A stretch of 64,000 nt of DNA from Deinobacterium chartae (GTDB lineage: Bacteria; Deinococcota; Deinococci; Deinococcales; Deinococcaceae). Where the stretch lies: positions 111,741 through 175,740 of the forward strand of contig NZ_JACHHG010000009.1 of NCBI RefSeq assembly GCF_014202645.1. Reading direction: 5' to 3'. Under the pieces are notes generated by a model, which worked only from the letters and a program-made list of their open reading frames with translations, ran no database searches and was not told the DNA's origin. Made by a program: the position numbers and the translations under genes. Below are positions 17,478 to 23,975 of the stretch, piece by piece. How positions within the stretch are numbered: the first letter of the stretch is position 1; every line of letters begins with the position of its first letter.

Positions 17478-17875
17478 GGTGCTTGCATTCCTACCAGCAC
17501 CGCGCGCCACGCGGCTTCGGTGCGCTGCACATCCGCCTCGAGGCGGTAGCGGCCATAGAAGCGGCGGAACTCCTCGAAGCGCGGGTCAAGCGGGCTGAAC
17601 AGTTCGGCCAGCGCCCGTTCCACGTCGCGGATGTTGGCCTCGCCCAGCTCGGTCTTCGAGTCGATCACCTCGTCTAGGGTGGCCATCAGACCGGACAGCG
17701 GGCGCAGCCACTGAAAGTGCGGGTCACCGATCACCAGGTTAAACAGCGTGAACGGCCCGTCGATCTTGCCGAACTGCCGCTCGTAATCGCTCTTGGTGTG
17801 TTCTAGCAGTGCCAGGTGAAAGCGGCGCAGCGCGGTGGCGAGCCGGTTCAGGTCTTTGCGCACGTCGGACGACAT
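17474..17875 (-). CDS. Conserved protein of unknown function upstream of pth
   Basis: 133 residues, largely helical and soluble, with no signal or membrane segment. Distinct segments are [22 protein letters not shown] (split 12-33) and [36 protein letters not shown] recognise the shape as a small bacterial family of unknown function but cannot name it. It is translationally coupled to pth. The start at 17875 is supported by a TATGAT -10 that ends 6 nt before the ATG. Confidence 0.75.
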
Positions 17876-17881
17876 TTTCGT

Positions 17882-17887
17882 ATCATA
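17882..17887 (-). promoter_or_regulatory. -10 element of the pth operon
   Basis: TATGAT on the minus strand, 6 nt before the ATG; leaderless layout. Confidence 0.5.
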
Positions 17888-17940
17888 CCAGCGGCTTGCT
17901 TCACGCATCGGAACGCGTCTTGCAGCACGCGGGCAGGGTG

Positions 17941-17946
17941 TAGCCT
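17941..17946 (+). promoter_or_regulatory. -10 element of the DUF1999-like gene
   Basis: TAGCCT ends 6 nt before the ATG at 17953. A CTTGCA lies 16 nt upstream as a possible -35. Confidence 0.5.
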
Positions 17947-17952
17947 GAGCGT

Positions 17953-18459
17953 ATGCTTTACCGCGTCTTCAACGAAAACGACTACGACGACCTGCGGGCC
18001 TTGGACCTCGAGGTGCTGCGCTTCGAAACGCCCGGTTTCGACGCGCTGCCCGAGCGTGAACGCGAGGGCCGCACCCGTACCTCGCTGGCCGCTTTGCGCT
18101 TTTTCGAGCGCAGCGAGCACTCTTTCGTGGCCGAACAAGACGGCTTGCTGGCCGGAGCAATCTTTGCGCAGAGCGTGTGGCAAGGAGACCGTCCCATCGT
18201 GCTGGTCTCGCGGCTGTGGGTGCGCCCGGGCTTGCAGGACCAAGACCCAGCGGTGGCCCTCGAGGTGGCGCGCGGCCTGCTGAAGGTGTGCAGCAAGAGC
18301 GCGTACGACGCCGCCATTTACGAACTGCACCTCGCCGTTCCCGACGAGCTGCAAGCAGCCGCGGCCCTCGAGGAATTCCGCACCCCGGGCCGTTACGCGG
18401 TGCGCTACCTGGGCAGTCGCAGCGAGACCGCACCGGGCAGCCGACTCTCCGGAGAATAA
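17953..18459 (+). CDS. GNAT-fold protein, DUF1999-like
   Basis: 168 residues. The start LYRVFNENDYDDLRALDLE and the central HSFVAEQDGLLAGAIFAQSVWQGDRPIVLVSRLWV resemble the DUF1999 group known mainly from Thermus and Deinococcus, which has a GNAT-like fold. The acetyl-CoA loop is not obvious, so activity is uncertain. It begins a run of three same-strand genes. The family assignment is from memory of the pattern and is moderate. Confidence 0.6.
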   Translation: MLYRVFNENDYDDLRALDLEVLRFETPGFDALPEREREGRTRTSLAALRFFERSEHSFVAEQDGLLAGAIFAQSVWQGDRPIVLVSRLWVRPGLQDQDPAVALEVARGLLKVCSKSAYDAAIYELHLAVPDELQAAAALEEFRTPGRYAVRYLGSRSETAPGSRLSGE

Positions 18460-18466
18460 CAGCGGT

Positions 18467-18472
18467 TACACT
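18467..18472 (+). promoter_or_regulatory. -10 element of the HMA-fold gene
   Basis: TACACT ends 6 nt before the ATG at 18479. Confidence 0.5.
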
Positions 18473-18478
18473 ACGGTT

Positions 18479-18688
18479 ATGAACCGAGTGCTCATCGGAG
18501 TTCGTGGCCTTGAGGACCAGCAGGCCGCACAGCAGGTGCTCAGCGCGTTGCGGCGGGTAGACGGCGTGCAATCCGCCAATCCCGCCGATCGCAGCCAGAT
18601 CGAGGTGACCTACGACACCTCCAAGTTGACCGTCATGGACCTGATTCGCGTGGTGCGCGAGCAGGGCTATCTGGCGGGCATGCTCTGA
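18479..18688 (+). CDS. HMA/copper-chaperone-fold protein lacking the CxxC metal site
   Basis: 69 residues with the beta-alpha-beta-beta-alpha-beta pattern of heavy-metal-associated domains: RVLIGVRGLEDQQAAQQVLSAL, then VDGVQSANPADRSQIEVTYDTSKLT and DLIRVVREQGY. The loop that normally carries the two metal-binding cysteines is GVRGLEDQQ, with no Cys or His, and the protein has no cysteine at all. So it probably does not bind copper this way. It has its own -10. Confidence 0.7.
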   Translation: MNRVLIGVRGLEDQQAAQQVLSALRRVDGVQSANPADRSQIEVTYDTSKLTVMDLIRVVREQGYLAGML

Positions 18689-18744
18689 GGCGGGCCGCGG
18701 GGGCGGCGCAAACCCGGCTGCCCCCCGACCGCGCCACACGTTCT

Positions 18745-19059
18745 ATGCTCGGCTACATCGGAACCTACACCGCTCGCCTTGAGCTGACCTGGGGCGTGGA
18801 CAGCCTGAAGGAGAAACGGGCGGCCATCAAGCCGGTCACCGAGCGGCTCAAGGCGCGTTTTCCGGTCTCGGTCGCGCGGCTCGACGGCCTCGAGGCCTAC
18901 GACTGGGAGGTGATCGGAGCGGTGACCCTCTCGCACGACCCCGAGTGGGTCGAGACCACCCTGCAGCGGGTCGCCGAGTTCGTGGCCTCGCACGGCGAGT
19001 ACCGGGTGGCCTGGGAGCGCCTCGAGGTGCTGCCCCTCGAGGAAGAAGACGAGGCGTAA
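18745..19059 (+). CDS. DUF503 family protein (YlxP-like)
   Basis: 104-residue small protein of the DUF503 group, often encoded near rbfA and infB in other bacteria. The family pattern is clear: GTYTARLELTWGVDSLKEKRAAIKPVTERLKARFPVSVARLDGLE. Function is not settled in the literature I know. The acidic tail LPLEEEDEA is local. It is separated from the lepB gene by a bidirectional hairpin. Confidence 0.85.
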   Translation: MLGYIGTYTARLELTWGVDSLKEKRAAIKPVTERLKARFPVSVARLDGLEAYDWEVIGAVTLSHDPEWVETTLQRVAEFVASHGEYRVAWERLEVLPLEEEDEA

Positions 19060-19088
19060 TTTTCCGCGTTGGGCTTTAAGAGCTTCAA

Positions 19089-19125
19089 GAGCGAGAGGAG
19101 GCTCCCTGGGGGCCTCCTCTCGCTC
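19089..19125. terminator. Bidirectional hairpin between DUF503 and lepB
   Basis: 14-bp stem (19089-19102 and 19112-19125) with a 9-nt loop between convergent genes ending at 19059 and 19134. Confidence 0.75.
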
Positions 19126-19133
19126 TGGGCGGT

Positions 19134-19898
19134 TCAGGGGTTGGGAATGGCCTGGAAACCCGCCGGGCGCTGCAGCAAACGCCAGTTGAGCTGGGTTTCG
19201 CCGCTGAGCGTCGGAGCACCCTGGCAGCCGCCCGAGGCGTCCTGTTTGCGTACGACCGGCCACACGATCGCCACCGCGCGGCCCGCGATGCGGTTGAGCG
19301 GAATGGTTCCGATCAGGCGCGAGTCTTCCGATCCGCCCTCGCTGCGGTTATCGCCCATCACGAAGTACTCGCCGGCCGGAACCGTGATCTCGCGGACCGG
19401 TTCGGCGTCAAAACTGGGGCGGACCGAGTTGGCCAGATCGCTCCCGGTGTCCCAGCAGCCCTGCTGCTGCCAGTAGTCGGTGGTAAAGCTCTGATCGAGC
19501 GGATGGTCGTTTACGAACACGTTCCCCGCCTCGATCCTGACCCGGTCACCGGGCAGCCCAACAATGCGTTTCACGAAAAATGGCTGGTAGTCCCACAGCC
19601 CGAAGAACGACGCGTTCGCGTTGGGCGATCCGACCGGCGGCTTGAACACCACCACGTCTCCGCGCTGGAAACTGCCGATACCCATGCGGTGCAGCCAGAT
19701 CTCGTACTTGGGGATGAACATGCGCTCGCCGGACCGCAGGCTGGGCAGCATCGAATTGCCTTCCACGCCGACCAGCGTGAACACGAAGGTGGTGATCAAG
19801 ATGGCGAACAGGATCGCTTCGCCGTACGGGCGGACGATCTCGCGCCAGAATTTGGAAAAGAAGCTCTCGGGGGCCTGAGCAGCAGTCTTCTCGGGCAT
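19134..19898 (-). CDS. lepB: Signal peptidase I
   Basis: 254-residue membrane protease that removes Sec and Tat signal peptides. One N-terminal membrane segment (about 25-45) is followed by box B with catalytic Ser49 (EGNSMLPSL), then FQRGDVVVFKPP and box D with general-base Lys110 (FFVKRIVGLPGDR). Box E is visible as MGDNRSEGGSEDSR. The length is normal for a Gram-negative-type enzyme. A TAAAGT -10 at 19946-19951 would give a leader of about 40 nt with an AAAGGAA ribosome site. Confidence 0.95.
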   Translation of the reverse strand: MPEKTAAQAPESFFSKFWREIVRPYGEAILFAILITTFVFTLVGVEGNSMLPSLRSGERMFIPKYEIWLHRMGIGSFQRGDVVVFKPPVGSPNANASFFGLWDYQPFFVKRIVGLPGDRVRIEAGNVFVNDHPLDQSFTTDYWQQQGCWDTGSDLANSVRPSFDAEPVREITVPAGEYFVMGDNRSEGGSEDSRLIGTIPLNRIAGRAVAIVWPVVRKQDASGGCQGAPTLSGETQLNWRLLQRPAGFQAIPNP

Positions 19899-19960
19899 GC
19901 GGTGCGGTTCCTTTCAAGCGGGTGCGGGCACCCGGGACTTCCCCTACTTTAGCGGGTTTG

Positions 19961-20821
19961 TCAGTCGGAGGTAGGACCGAAGTGGCGGCGCAGCGCCTCG
20001 AGGTTCTCCTCGGCCACGCGCTCTCCGGCCGTGACCGCCTCGTTCAGGCGCCAGAAGCTGCCCAGCTCGATCCCGCTCATATCCGGGCGAAGTACGAGGT
20101 CGGGAGCGTACAGCGACAGCCGCGCGTCGGTCAGCTGCGACTGCATGATCTCGATCGAGCGTCGCGCGGTCTGCAGCATGCCCAGACGGCGGTTACGCCG
20201 CGCCAGCCGGATCCAGCCGCTGGGTCCGTGGTCGTTGGGGCGCAGTGCGAGCTGAGCCGGAGCGGTCACGTCCACCGCCAGCACCCGCCGCGCGCCCAGA
20301 AACAGCGCGGCGTCCACCGGCAGCTGGTTCAGGATGCCGCCGTCGGCCAGCAGCTGGTCACCGTACCAGGTGGGGTCCACAGCACCCGGGTAAGCGATGG
20401 TGCACGTCAGCGCCTTGTACAGGTCGCCGCGGTGCAGGTACACCTGACGGCCCGAGATCAGGTCGGTGGCGGTCACGCACAGCGGTCGCTTGAGCTCCTC
20501 GAAAGTCGGGGGCAGATGCGACCGCAGCAGCGCCTCGAGGCCCGAGAAACGCAGCAGTCCGCTGCCGGGAAGCAGGTCGATCAGCGAGGCCCATACCGGT
20601 CCGGCGGCCAGGCGCTGCACCTCCGCCGCCGAGTGCCCGGCCGCAAAGAACGCGCCGAGCAGCCCTCCCATGGACGTCCCGGAGATCAGGTCGGGCTGCA
20701 GGCCCTCGCGCTCCAGCACCCCCATCACCCCCAGGTGCGCGAAGCCGCGTGCGGCCCCTCCTCCCAGGGCCAGCCCGAAGCCCCGTCCCCCCTCCTGAAG
20801 CGGTTGTGGTTGATCGGTCAT
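19961..20821 (-). CDS. Patatin-like phospholipase
   Basis: 286-residue cytosolic lipid acyl hydrolase. The oxyanion loop GGGAARG (about 20-26), nucleophile Ser50 in GTSMGG and the Asp160-Gly-Gly motif (LLADGGILNQLPV) make a complete Ser-Asp dyad. The length and pattern match RssA/NTE-type bacterial patatins. The ATG at 20821 is chosen because a TAGCAT -10 ends 7 nt before it; an ATG three codons upstream at 20830 overlaps that -10. It is divergent from a kinase gene. Confidence 0.9.
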   Translation of the reverse strand: MTDQPQPLQEGGRGFGLALGGGAARGFAHLGVMGVLEREGLQPDLISGTSMGGLLGAFFAAGHSAAEVQRLAAGPVWASLIDLLPGSGLLRFSGLEALLRSHLPPTFEELKRPLCVTATDLISGRQVYLHRGDLYKALTCTIAYPGAVDPTWYGDQLLADGGILNQLPVDAALFLGARRVLAVDVTAPAQLALRPNDHGPSGWIRLARRNRRLGMLQTARRSIEIMQSQLTDARLSLYAPDLVLRPDMSGIELGSFWRLNEAVTAGERVAEENLEALRRHFGPTSD

Positions 20822-20828
20822 TAACGCC

Positions 20829-20834
20829 ATGCTA
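20829..20834 (-). promoter_or_regulatory. -10 element of the patatin gene
   Basis: TAGCAT on the minus strand, 7 nt before the ATG at 20821; decides the start. Confidence 0.45.
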
Positions 20835-20895
20835 ACAAGTCGCAGCCTCTATACCCCTTCATCCGGATTCATACGGAGGCAAAACATCGCCGTGC

Positions 20896-20901
20896 TATAG
20901 T
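20896..20901 (+). promoter_or_regulatory. -10 element of the protein kinase gene
   Basis: TATAGT ends 9 nt before the ATG at 20911. An out-of-frame ATG at 20907 overlaps. Confidence 0.5.
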
Positions 20902-20910
20902 CCCTAATGA

Positions 20911-21726
20911 ATGGCTATTCCGGGGACCGTGCTGTTGGGGCGCTACCGTATCGTGCGTCCGTTCGCGCACGGGTCGAGCAGCGTGGTCTACCTGGCGTTC
21001 GACTCGTTCGGCAAACCCTACGCCTTCAAGCTGTTTCCCAAGTCCCTTGAGCCGCGCGCGGACCGCGAGTACCACCTGACCCGGCACCTGTCACACCCCT
21101 TGATCAACCCGGTCCGCGAGCGCATCAACCTCGAGGATCAGCCGGGGCTGCTGATGGACTTCGCGCCCGGCGAGGTGCTCAGCCGCGCGTTCGAGAGCCC
21201 GGACCGCTACCCGGTGATGCAGCGCGGGCTGGCCAGCCGCCGGGACGCCTACCTGAGCGTGCTGCTGCAGACCCTCGAGGCGCTGGCGTACCTGCACGAC
21301 CGCGGCATCGTGCACCGCGACATCAAGCCCGAGAACCTGATCGTGGCCCCCAGCGGCGACGTGCGGCTGGTGGACTTTGACCTCTCCGGCCCGGCCGGCG
21401 AGGTCTTTCGCGAAAAGCTCTCGATGGGCACGGTCGGTTACATGTCGCCCGAACAGGCCATGGGGCGTCCGCTGACCCCCTCGGCTGACCTGTACAGCCT
21501 GGGGGTGCTGCTGTACTGGGGGCTCAGCGGGCAGTTGCCCTTTTACGGCAGTGGGCGTGAGGTGCTGTTGCAGCACGTGCGCACCGCTCCCCGTGATCCA
21601 CGGCAGGTTCGGGGCGGCGAGCGCGACCCGCTGGACAGCGTGTGCCTGAAGTTGCTTGAAAAGGACCCGGCCCGGCGTCCTCAGAGTGCGCGCGAGGTGA
21701 TCGACACCCTGCACGCCCTGGGCTGA
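20911..21726 (+). CDS. Serine/threonine protein kinase, cytosolic
   Basis: 271-residue Hanks-type kinase consisting of the catalytic domain only. Features: glycine loop FAHGSSSVVY (18-27), ATP-binding Lys40, catalytic loop HRDIKPEN with D137, K139 and N142, and the metal-binding Asp155. The DFG motif is DFD here (D155-F156-D157). The activation loop has GTVGYMSPEQ, and the C-lobe has SADLYSLGVLLYWGLSGQLPF. No membrane segment or PASTA domain. The kinase looks active despite the DFD. Its target is unknown. Confidence 0.92.
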   Translation: MAIPGTVLLGRYRIVRPFAHGSSSVVYLAFDSFGKPYAFKLFPKSLEPRADREYHLTRHLSHPLINPVRERINLEDQPGLLMDFAPGEVLSRAFESPDRYPVMQRGLASRRDAYLSVLLQTLEALAYLHDRGIVHRDIKPENLIVAPSGDVRLVDFDLSGPAGEVFREKLSMGTVGYMSPEQAMGRPLTPSADLYSLGVLLYWGLSGQLPFYGSGREVLLQHVRTAPRDPRQVRGGERDPLDSVCLKLLEKDPARRPQSAREVIDTLHALG

Positions 21727-21751
21727 GCGGACTTCCGGCTCCGGCAGAGCT

Positions 21752-21757
21752 TATGCT
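21752..21757 (+). promoter_or_regulatory. -10 element of the RidA-family gene
   Basis: TATGCT about 43 nt before the ATG at 21801, giving a normal leader with an AAAGGAG ribosome site. Confidence 0.4.
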
Positions 21758-21800
21758 GGCAGCGGTAAGGCCGCCACACTGCGGCCCCGAAAGGAGCTGC

Positions 21801-22211
21801 ATGACCTCCCAAAACCCGCATCTGCGTTTCGTGAATCCGCCCGCGTTGGGTCAGGCACCCGGCTACACCCACGTAGTAGAGGCCAGCGGCGGCCGCAGCG
21901 TTTACATCTCCGGGCAGGTCGCCTTGGACGGCCAGGGGCAGGTCGTGGGCCCCGGCGACTGGACCGCGCAGACCGAGCGGGTCTTTGAGAACCTGCGTAC
22001 CGCCCTCGAGTCGGTCGGGCTGGATTTCGGCTCGGTGGTGAAACTGACGCTTTTCCTGACCGACTTTGATCACATCTCGGCGGTGCGCGAGGTGCGCGAC
22101 CGTTACGTGAACACAGCGGCTCCTCCGGCCAGCAGCGCGGTGCAGGTGGTGCGCCTGTTCCGGCCCGAACTGCTGATCGAGGTGGAAGCGGTCGCGGTCG
22201 CTCCCGCCTGA
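21801..22211 (+). CDS. RidA family (YjgF/YER057c/UK114) protein
   Basis: 136-residue enamine/imine deaminase-family protein. Signature parts are RSVYISGQVALDGQGQVVGPGDWTAQTERVFENL and KLTLFLTDFDHISAVREVRDRY, ending in ELLIEVEAVAVAP. The catalytic Arg usually found in the last strand (SRxxxE) is not obvious (SSAVQVVRLFRPELLIEVEAVA), so it may belong to a RidA subfamily without deaminase activity. ATG 21801 has an AAAGGAG ribosome site 4 nt away, which excludes the in-frame ATG at 21753. Confidence 0.88.
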   Translation: MTSQNPHLRFVNPPALGQAPGYTHVVEASGGRSVYISGQVALDGQGQVVGPGDWTAQTERVFENLRTALESVGLDFGSVVKLTLFLTDFDHISAVREVRDRYVNTAAPPASSAVQVVRLFRPELLIEVEAVAVAPA

Positions 22212-22212
22212 A

Positions 22213-22240
22213 AGCCGGATGTCCGCGCGGACATCCGGCT
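22213..22240. terminator. Hairpin between RidA and ddrB genes
   Basis: 12-bp stem with a GCGC loop (fully palindromic over 28 bp), between convergent genes. Probably serves both. Confidence 0.7.
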
Positions 22241-22256
22241 GCATCCGAAGGGGAAT

Positions 22257-22763
22257 TCAGTACCTCGAGGGAGTGGGCCTGCGTGCCGCAGCGCCGCTGT
22301 TTCCGGCCGGGAGGCTCTCGGGACGGGCCGTGCGCGTGGCGTAGGCCTCGTTGCGGCGTCCGCCGCGGAAGATCGCCAGGGTCACGTACTCGATCTCACC
22401 GTCGGACTTCTCGCGCAGGTAGTCCGGGTCACCGGGACGCGCACCCCTCGAGTACTTCACGGCGGCGGGCAGGCGCAGCTTTTTGGTGTCCACGGCGGCC
22501 AGTTCACGGCGCTTGTACACCGCGCCACGACACCACACGCAGTCCTCGCCCTCATCGTTTTTGAACTTGCGCCCGCCGAGCAGGGCCCAGTCAAAATCGG
22601 GCTCGTTGTCGAGCGGGAACTGGAAGCCGCCGGGCGGCACGTCGCCGGAGTACCAGCCGAGGCGGCCGTAACGGCGCTGGACCTCGAGGAGTTCGTTCTC
22701 GTTCTGTACCTCGAGGCTGACGCGGGCGCCCAGGTCGGTTACGAATTCTACACGCAGGGTCAT
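22257..22763 (-). CDS. ddrB: Single-stranded DNA-binding protein DdrB
   Basis: 168-residue DdrB, the Deinococcus-specific ssDNA-binding and annealing protein that is strongly induced by radiation and desiccation and helps rejoin broken chromosomes. Family sequence is clear: VEFVTDLGARVSLEV, QRRYGRLGWYSGDVPPGGFQFPLDNEPDFDWALLGGRKF, and KLRLPAAVKYSRGA followed by EIEYVTLAIFRGG. The C-terminal tail (from about 140) is low-complexity and variable, as in other DdrB. An RDRM palindrome lies 10 bp upstream of the ATG and overlaps the promoter. An AGGAGG ribosome site sits 4 nt before the ATG. Confidence 0.96.
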   Translation of the reverse strand: MTLRVEFVTDLGARVSLEVQNENELLEVQRRYGRLGWYSGDVPPGGFQFPLDNEPDFDWALLGGRKFKNDEGEDCVWCRGAVYKRRELAAVDTKKLRLPAAVKYSRGARPGDPDYLREKSDGEIEYVTLAIFRGGRRNEAYATRTARPESLPAGNSGAAARRPTPSRY

Positions 22764-22773
22764 AGGCCCTCCT

Positions 22774-22790
22774 TTATGTTAACAGCATAA
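22774..22790 (-). promoter_or_regulatory. RDRM (radiation/desiccation response motif), DdrO operator of ddrB
   Basis: 17-bp palindrome TTATGTTAACAGCATAA matching the Deinococcus RDRM layout TTATG-N7-CATAA. It is centred about 19 bp upstream of the ddrB ATG. In Deinococcus, the repressor DdrO binds this motif and the protease PprI (IrrE) relieves repression after damage. ddrB is a known member of that regulon. Confidence 0.92.
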
Positions 22791-22824
22791 CACATATTTG
22801 CGATTACGGTGCTTATTGGCCCTG

Positions 22825-22853
22825 TTGACATTTTTTGGAGGCCCTGATAGTCT
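22825..22853 (+). promoter_or_regulatory. Promoter of tRNA-Ala
   Basis: Consensus TTGACA (22825-22830), 17-bp spacer, then TAGTCT (22848-22853), about 32 nt upstream of the mature tRNA. This is the best -35 in the window. Confidence 0.8.
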
Positions 22854-22884
22854 ATCTCTCGCCCGAGAGAGGGCAAGGCAGCAA

Positions 22885-22960
<76 letters not shown>

Positions 22961-22963
22961 GAA

Positions 22964-22997
22964 AGAACCCGCGATTTCTCGCGGGTTCTGCCTTTTT
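22964..22997 (+). terminator. Intrinsic terminator of tRNA-Ala
   Basis: 11-bp stem (22964-22974 and 22979-22989) with a TTTC loop, followed by GCC and a T5 run. Confidence 0.9.
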
Positions 22998-23164
22998 ATT
23001 CCTCGAGGAAACCCTGCCGCCAAACCGCGACATCCGCACGTGGGACCCGCTTTTTACAGCGCGAGCCCCTGCTCTTGTCCCCGCGCCTGACAGCCTGTTC
23101 TTATGCGGACTTCTCTGACACCTTTACCGTGCAAGCCGGTGCAACTGTTGGTTCCCAAGCGCAC

Positions 23165-23389
23165 CTAACGTCCGTAGTAACCCGCGCGTTTACAGGCGCT
23201 CACAGCCGCTCCTACCACGCCATCCGAGGGTTCATTGCCGCCCAGTTTCTGCTTCAGTGCCTGGCAGGCGGCCACATGGTTTCCTATTCCAGGAGGTACT
23301 CCGGGGTTGTCAGCACGCGCGGGCATGCCCAACACTCCCAGGAACAACACCGTGCCCAACGCCAGCGAACCGTAGCGCAACCTGGTCAT
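23165..23389 (-). CDS. Small secreted protein of unknown function
   Basis: 74 residues with a clear Sec signal peptide (residues 1-26, basic start, hydrophobic core LALGTVLFLGVLG, ARA cleavage). The mature part is about 48 residues with two cysteines (HVAACQALKQ and AVSACKRAGYYGR) that could form a disulfide. No family recognised. The start has a GAGGAA ribosome site very near the ATG. It sits in an AT-richer intergenic region. Confidence 0.55.
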   Translation of the reverse strand: MTRLRYGSLALGTVLFLGVLGMPARADNPGVPPGIGNHVAACQALKQKLGGNEPSDGVVGAAVSACKRAGYYGR

Positions 23390-23585
23390 ACTTCCTCGTT
23401 TCTACCCATCCTGGCATCCGGAATTTTCCAGATGCATTTCATTAGCAGAATTGGGTCTTGCTATTCTCCAGGACTCTCTATGAAAAGAGCCTGAAATTTT
23501 TTCCGGCCAACGCGGACACCGTTTGTTCATTCCAGCCGGTCATCTTCCACGGGCCTTGACCTCGAGCATGGCGACAGCGGCGGCG

Positions 23586-23591
23586 TAAACT
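23586..23591 (+). promoter_or_regulatory. -10 element of a small gene
   Basis: TAAACT, ending 9 nt before the GTG at 23601. An ATG at 23595 is too close to the -10 to be transcribed, so it argues for the GTG start. Confidence 0.4.
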
Positions 23592-23600
23592 AGAATGACC

Positions 23601-23810
23601 GTGAGCGACTCGCACGACGTCCAGATTCCCCTGCCCACCGGCGACTACCTCGAGGTGCGCCCGTACCTGTCCCGTCCGCTGGCGATCCGCATCCTGACCG
23701 ATGGCAGCACGGCGGTGACGCTACCCGCCGAGCAGTGGCGGTGGCTGGCGTCGTTCCTGCCCGAACCGGTCGCGTCCCGCATCCGCTCGCACCTCGAGCC
23801 GCAGACATAA
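23601..23810 (+). CDS. Small soluble protein of unknown function
   Basis: About 70 residues: a beta-rich first half (VQIPLPTGDYLEVRPYLSRPLAIRILTDGSTAVTLPAEQWRWL) and a short helical end. The PAEQWRWLASFLPEP segment looks conserved in type, but I cannot name a family. Start taken as the GTG at 23601 from the -10 spacing; ATG 23595 would add two residues. CTCGAG motifs occur inside, as in resident genes. Confidence 0.55.
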   Translation: MSDSHDVQIPLPTGDYLEVRPYLSRPLAIRILTDGSTAVTLPAEQWRWLASFLPEPVASRIRSHLEPQT

Positions 23811-23888
23811 CCAACCGGAGCTGCAGTACCCAAGCAGCGCAGCGAAACCGGACGGGCTGACCCTCTTGGCGGCCCGCCCGCCTCAACG

Positions 23889-23894
23889 TATGCT
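23889..23894 (+). promoter_or_regulatory. -10 element of the zinc metalloprotease gene
   Basis: TATGCT about 80 nt before the ATG at 23976; moderately supported. Confidence 0.3.
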
Positions 23895-23975
23895 GCGGGT
23901 GCTTTACCCCGCTGTTGCTGGAATAACCGCCGGTTCCTCCGACGCCGCGTCCTCTTCTACTCGCCAGGAGCGCCC

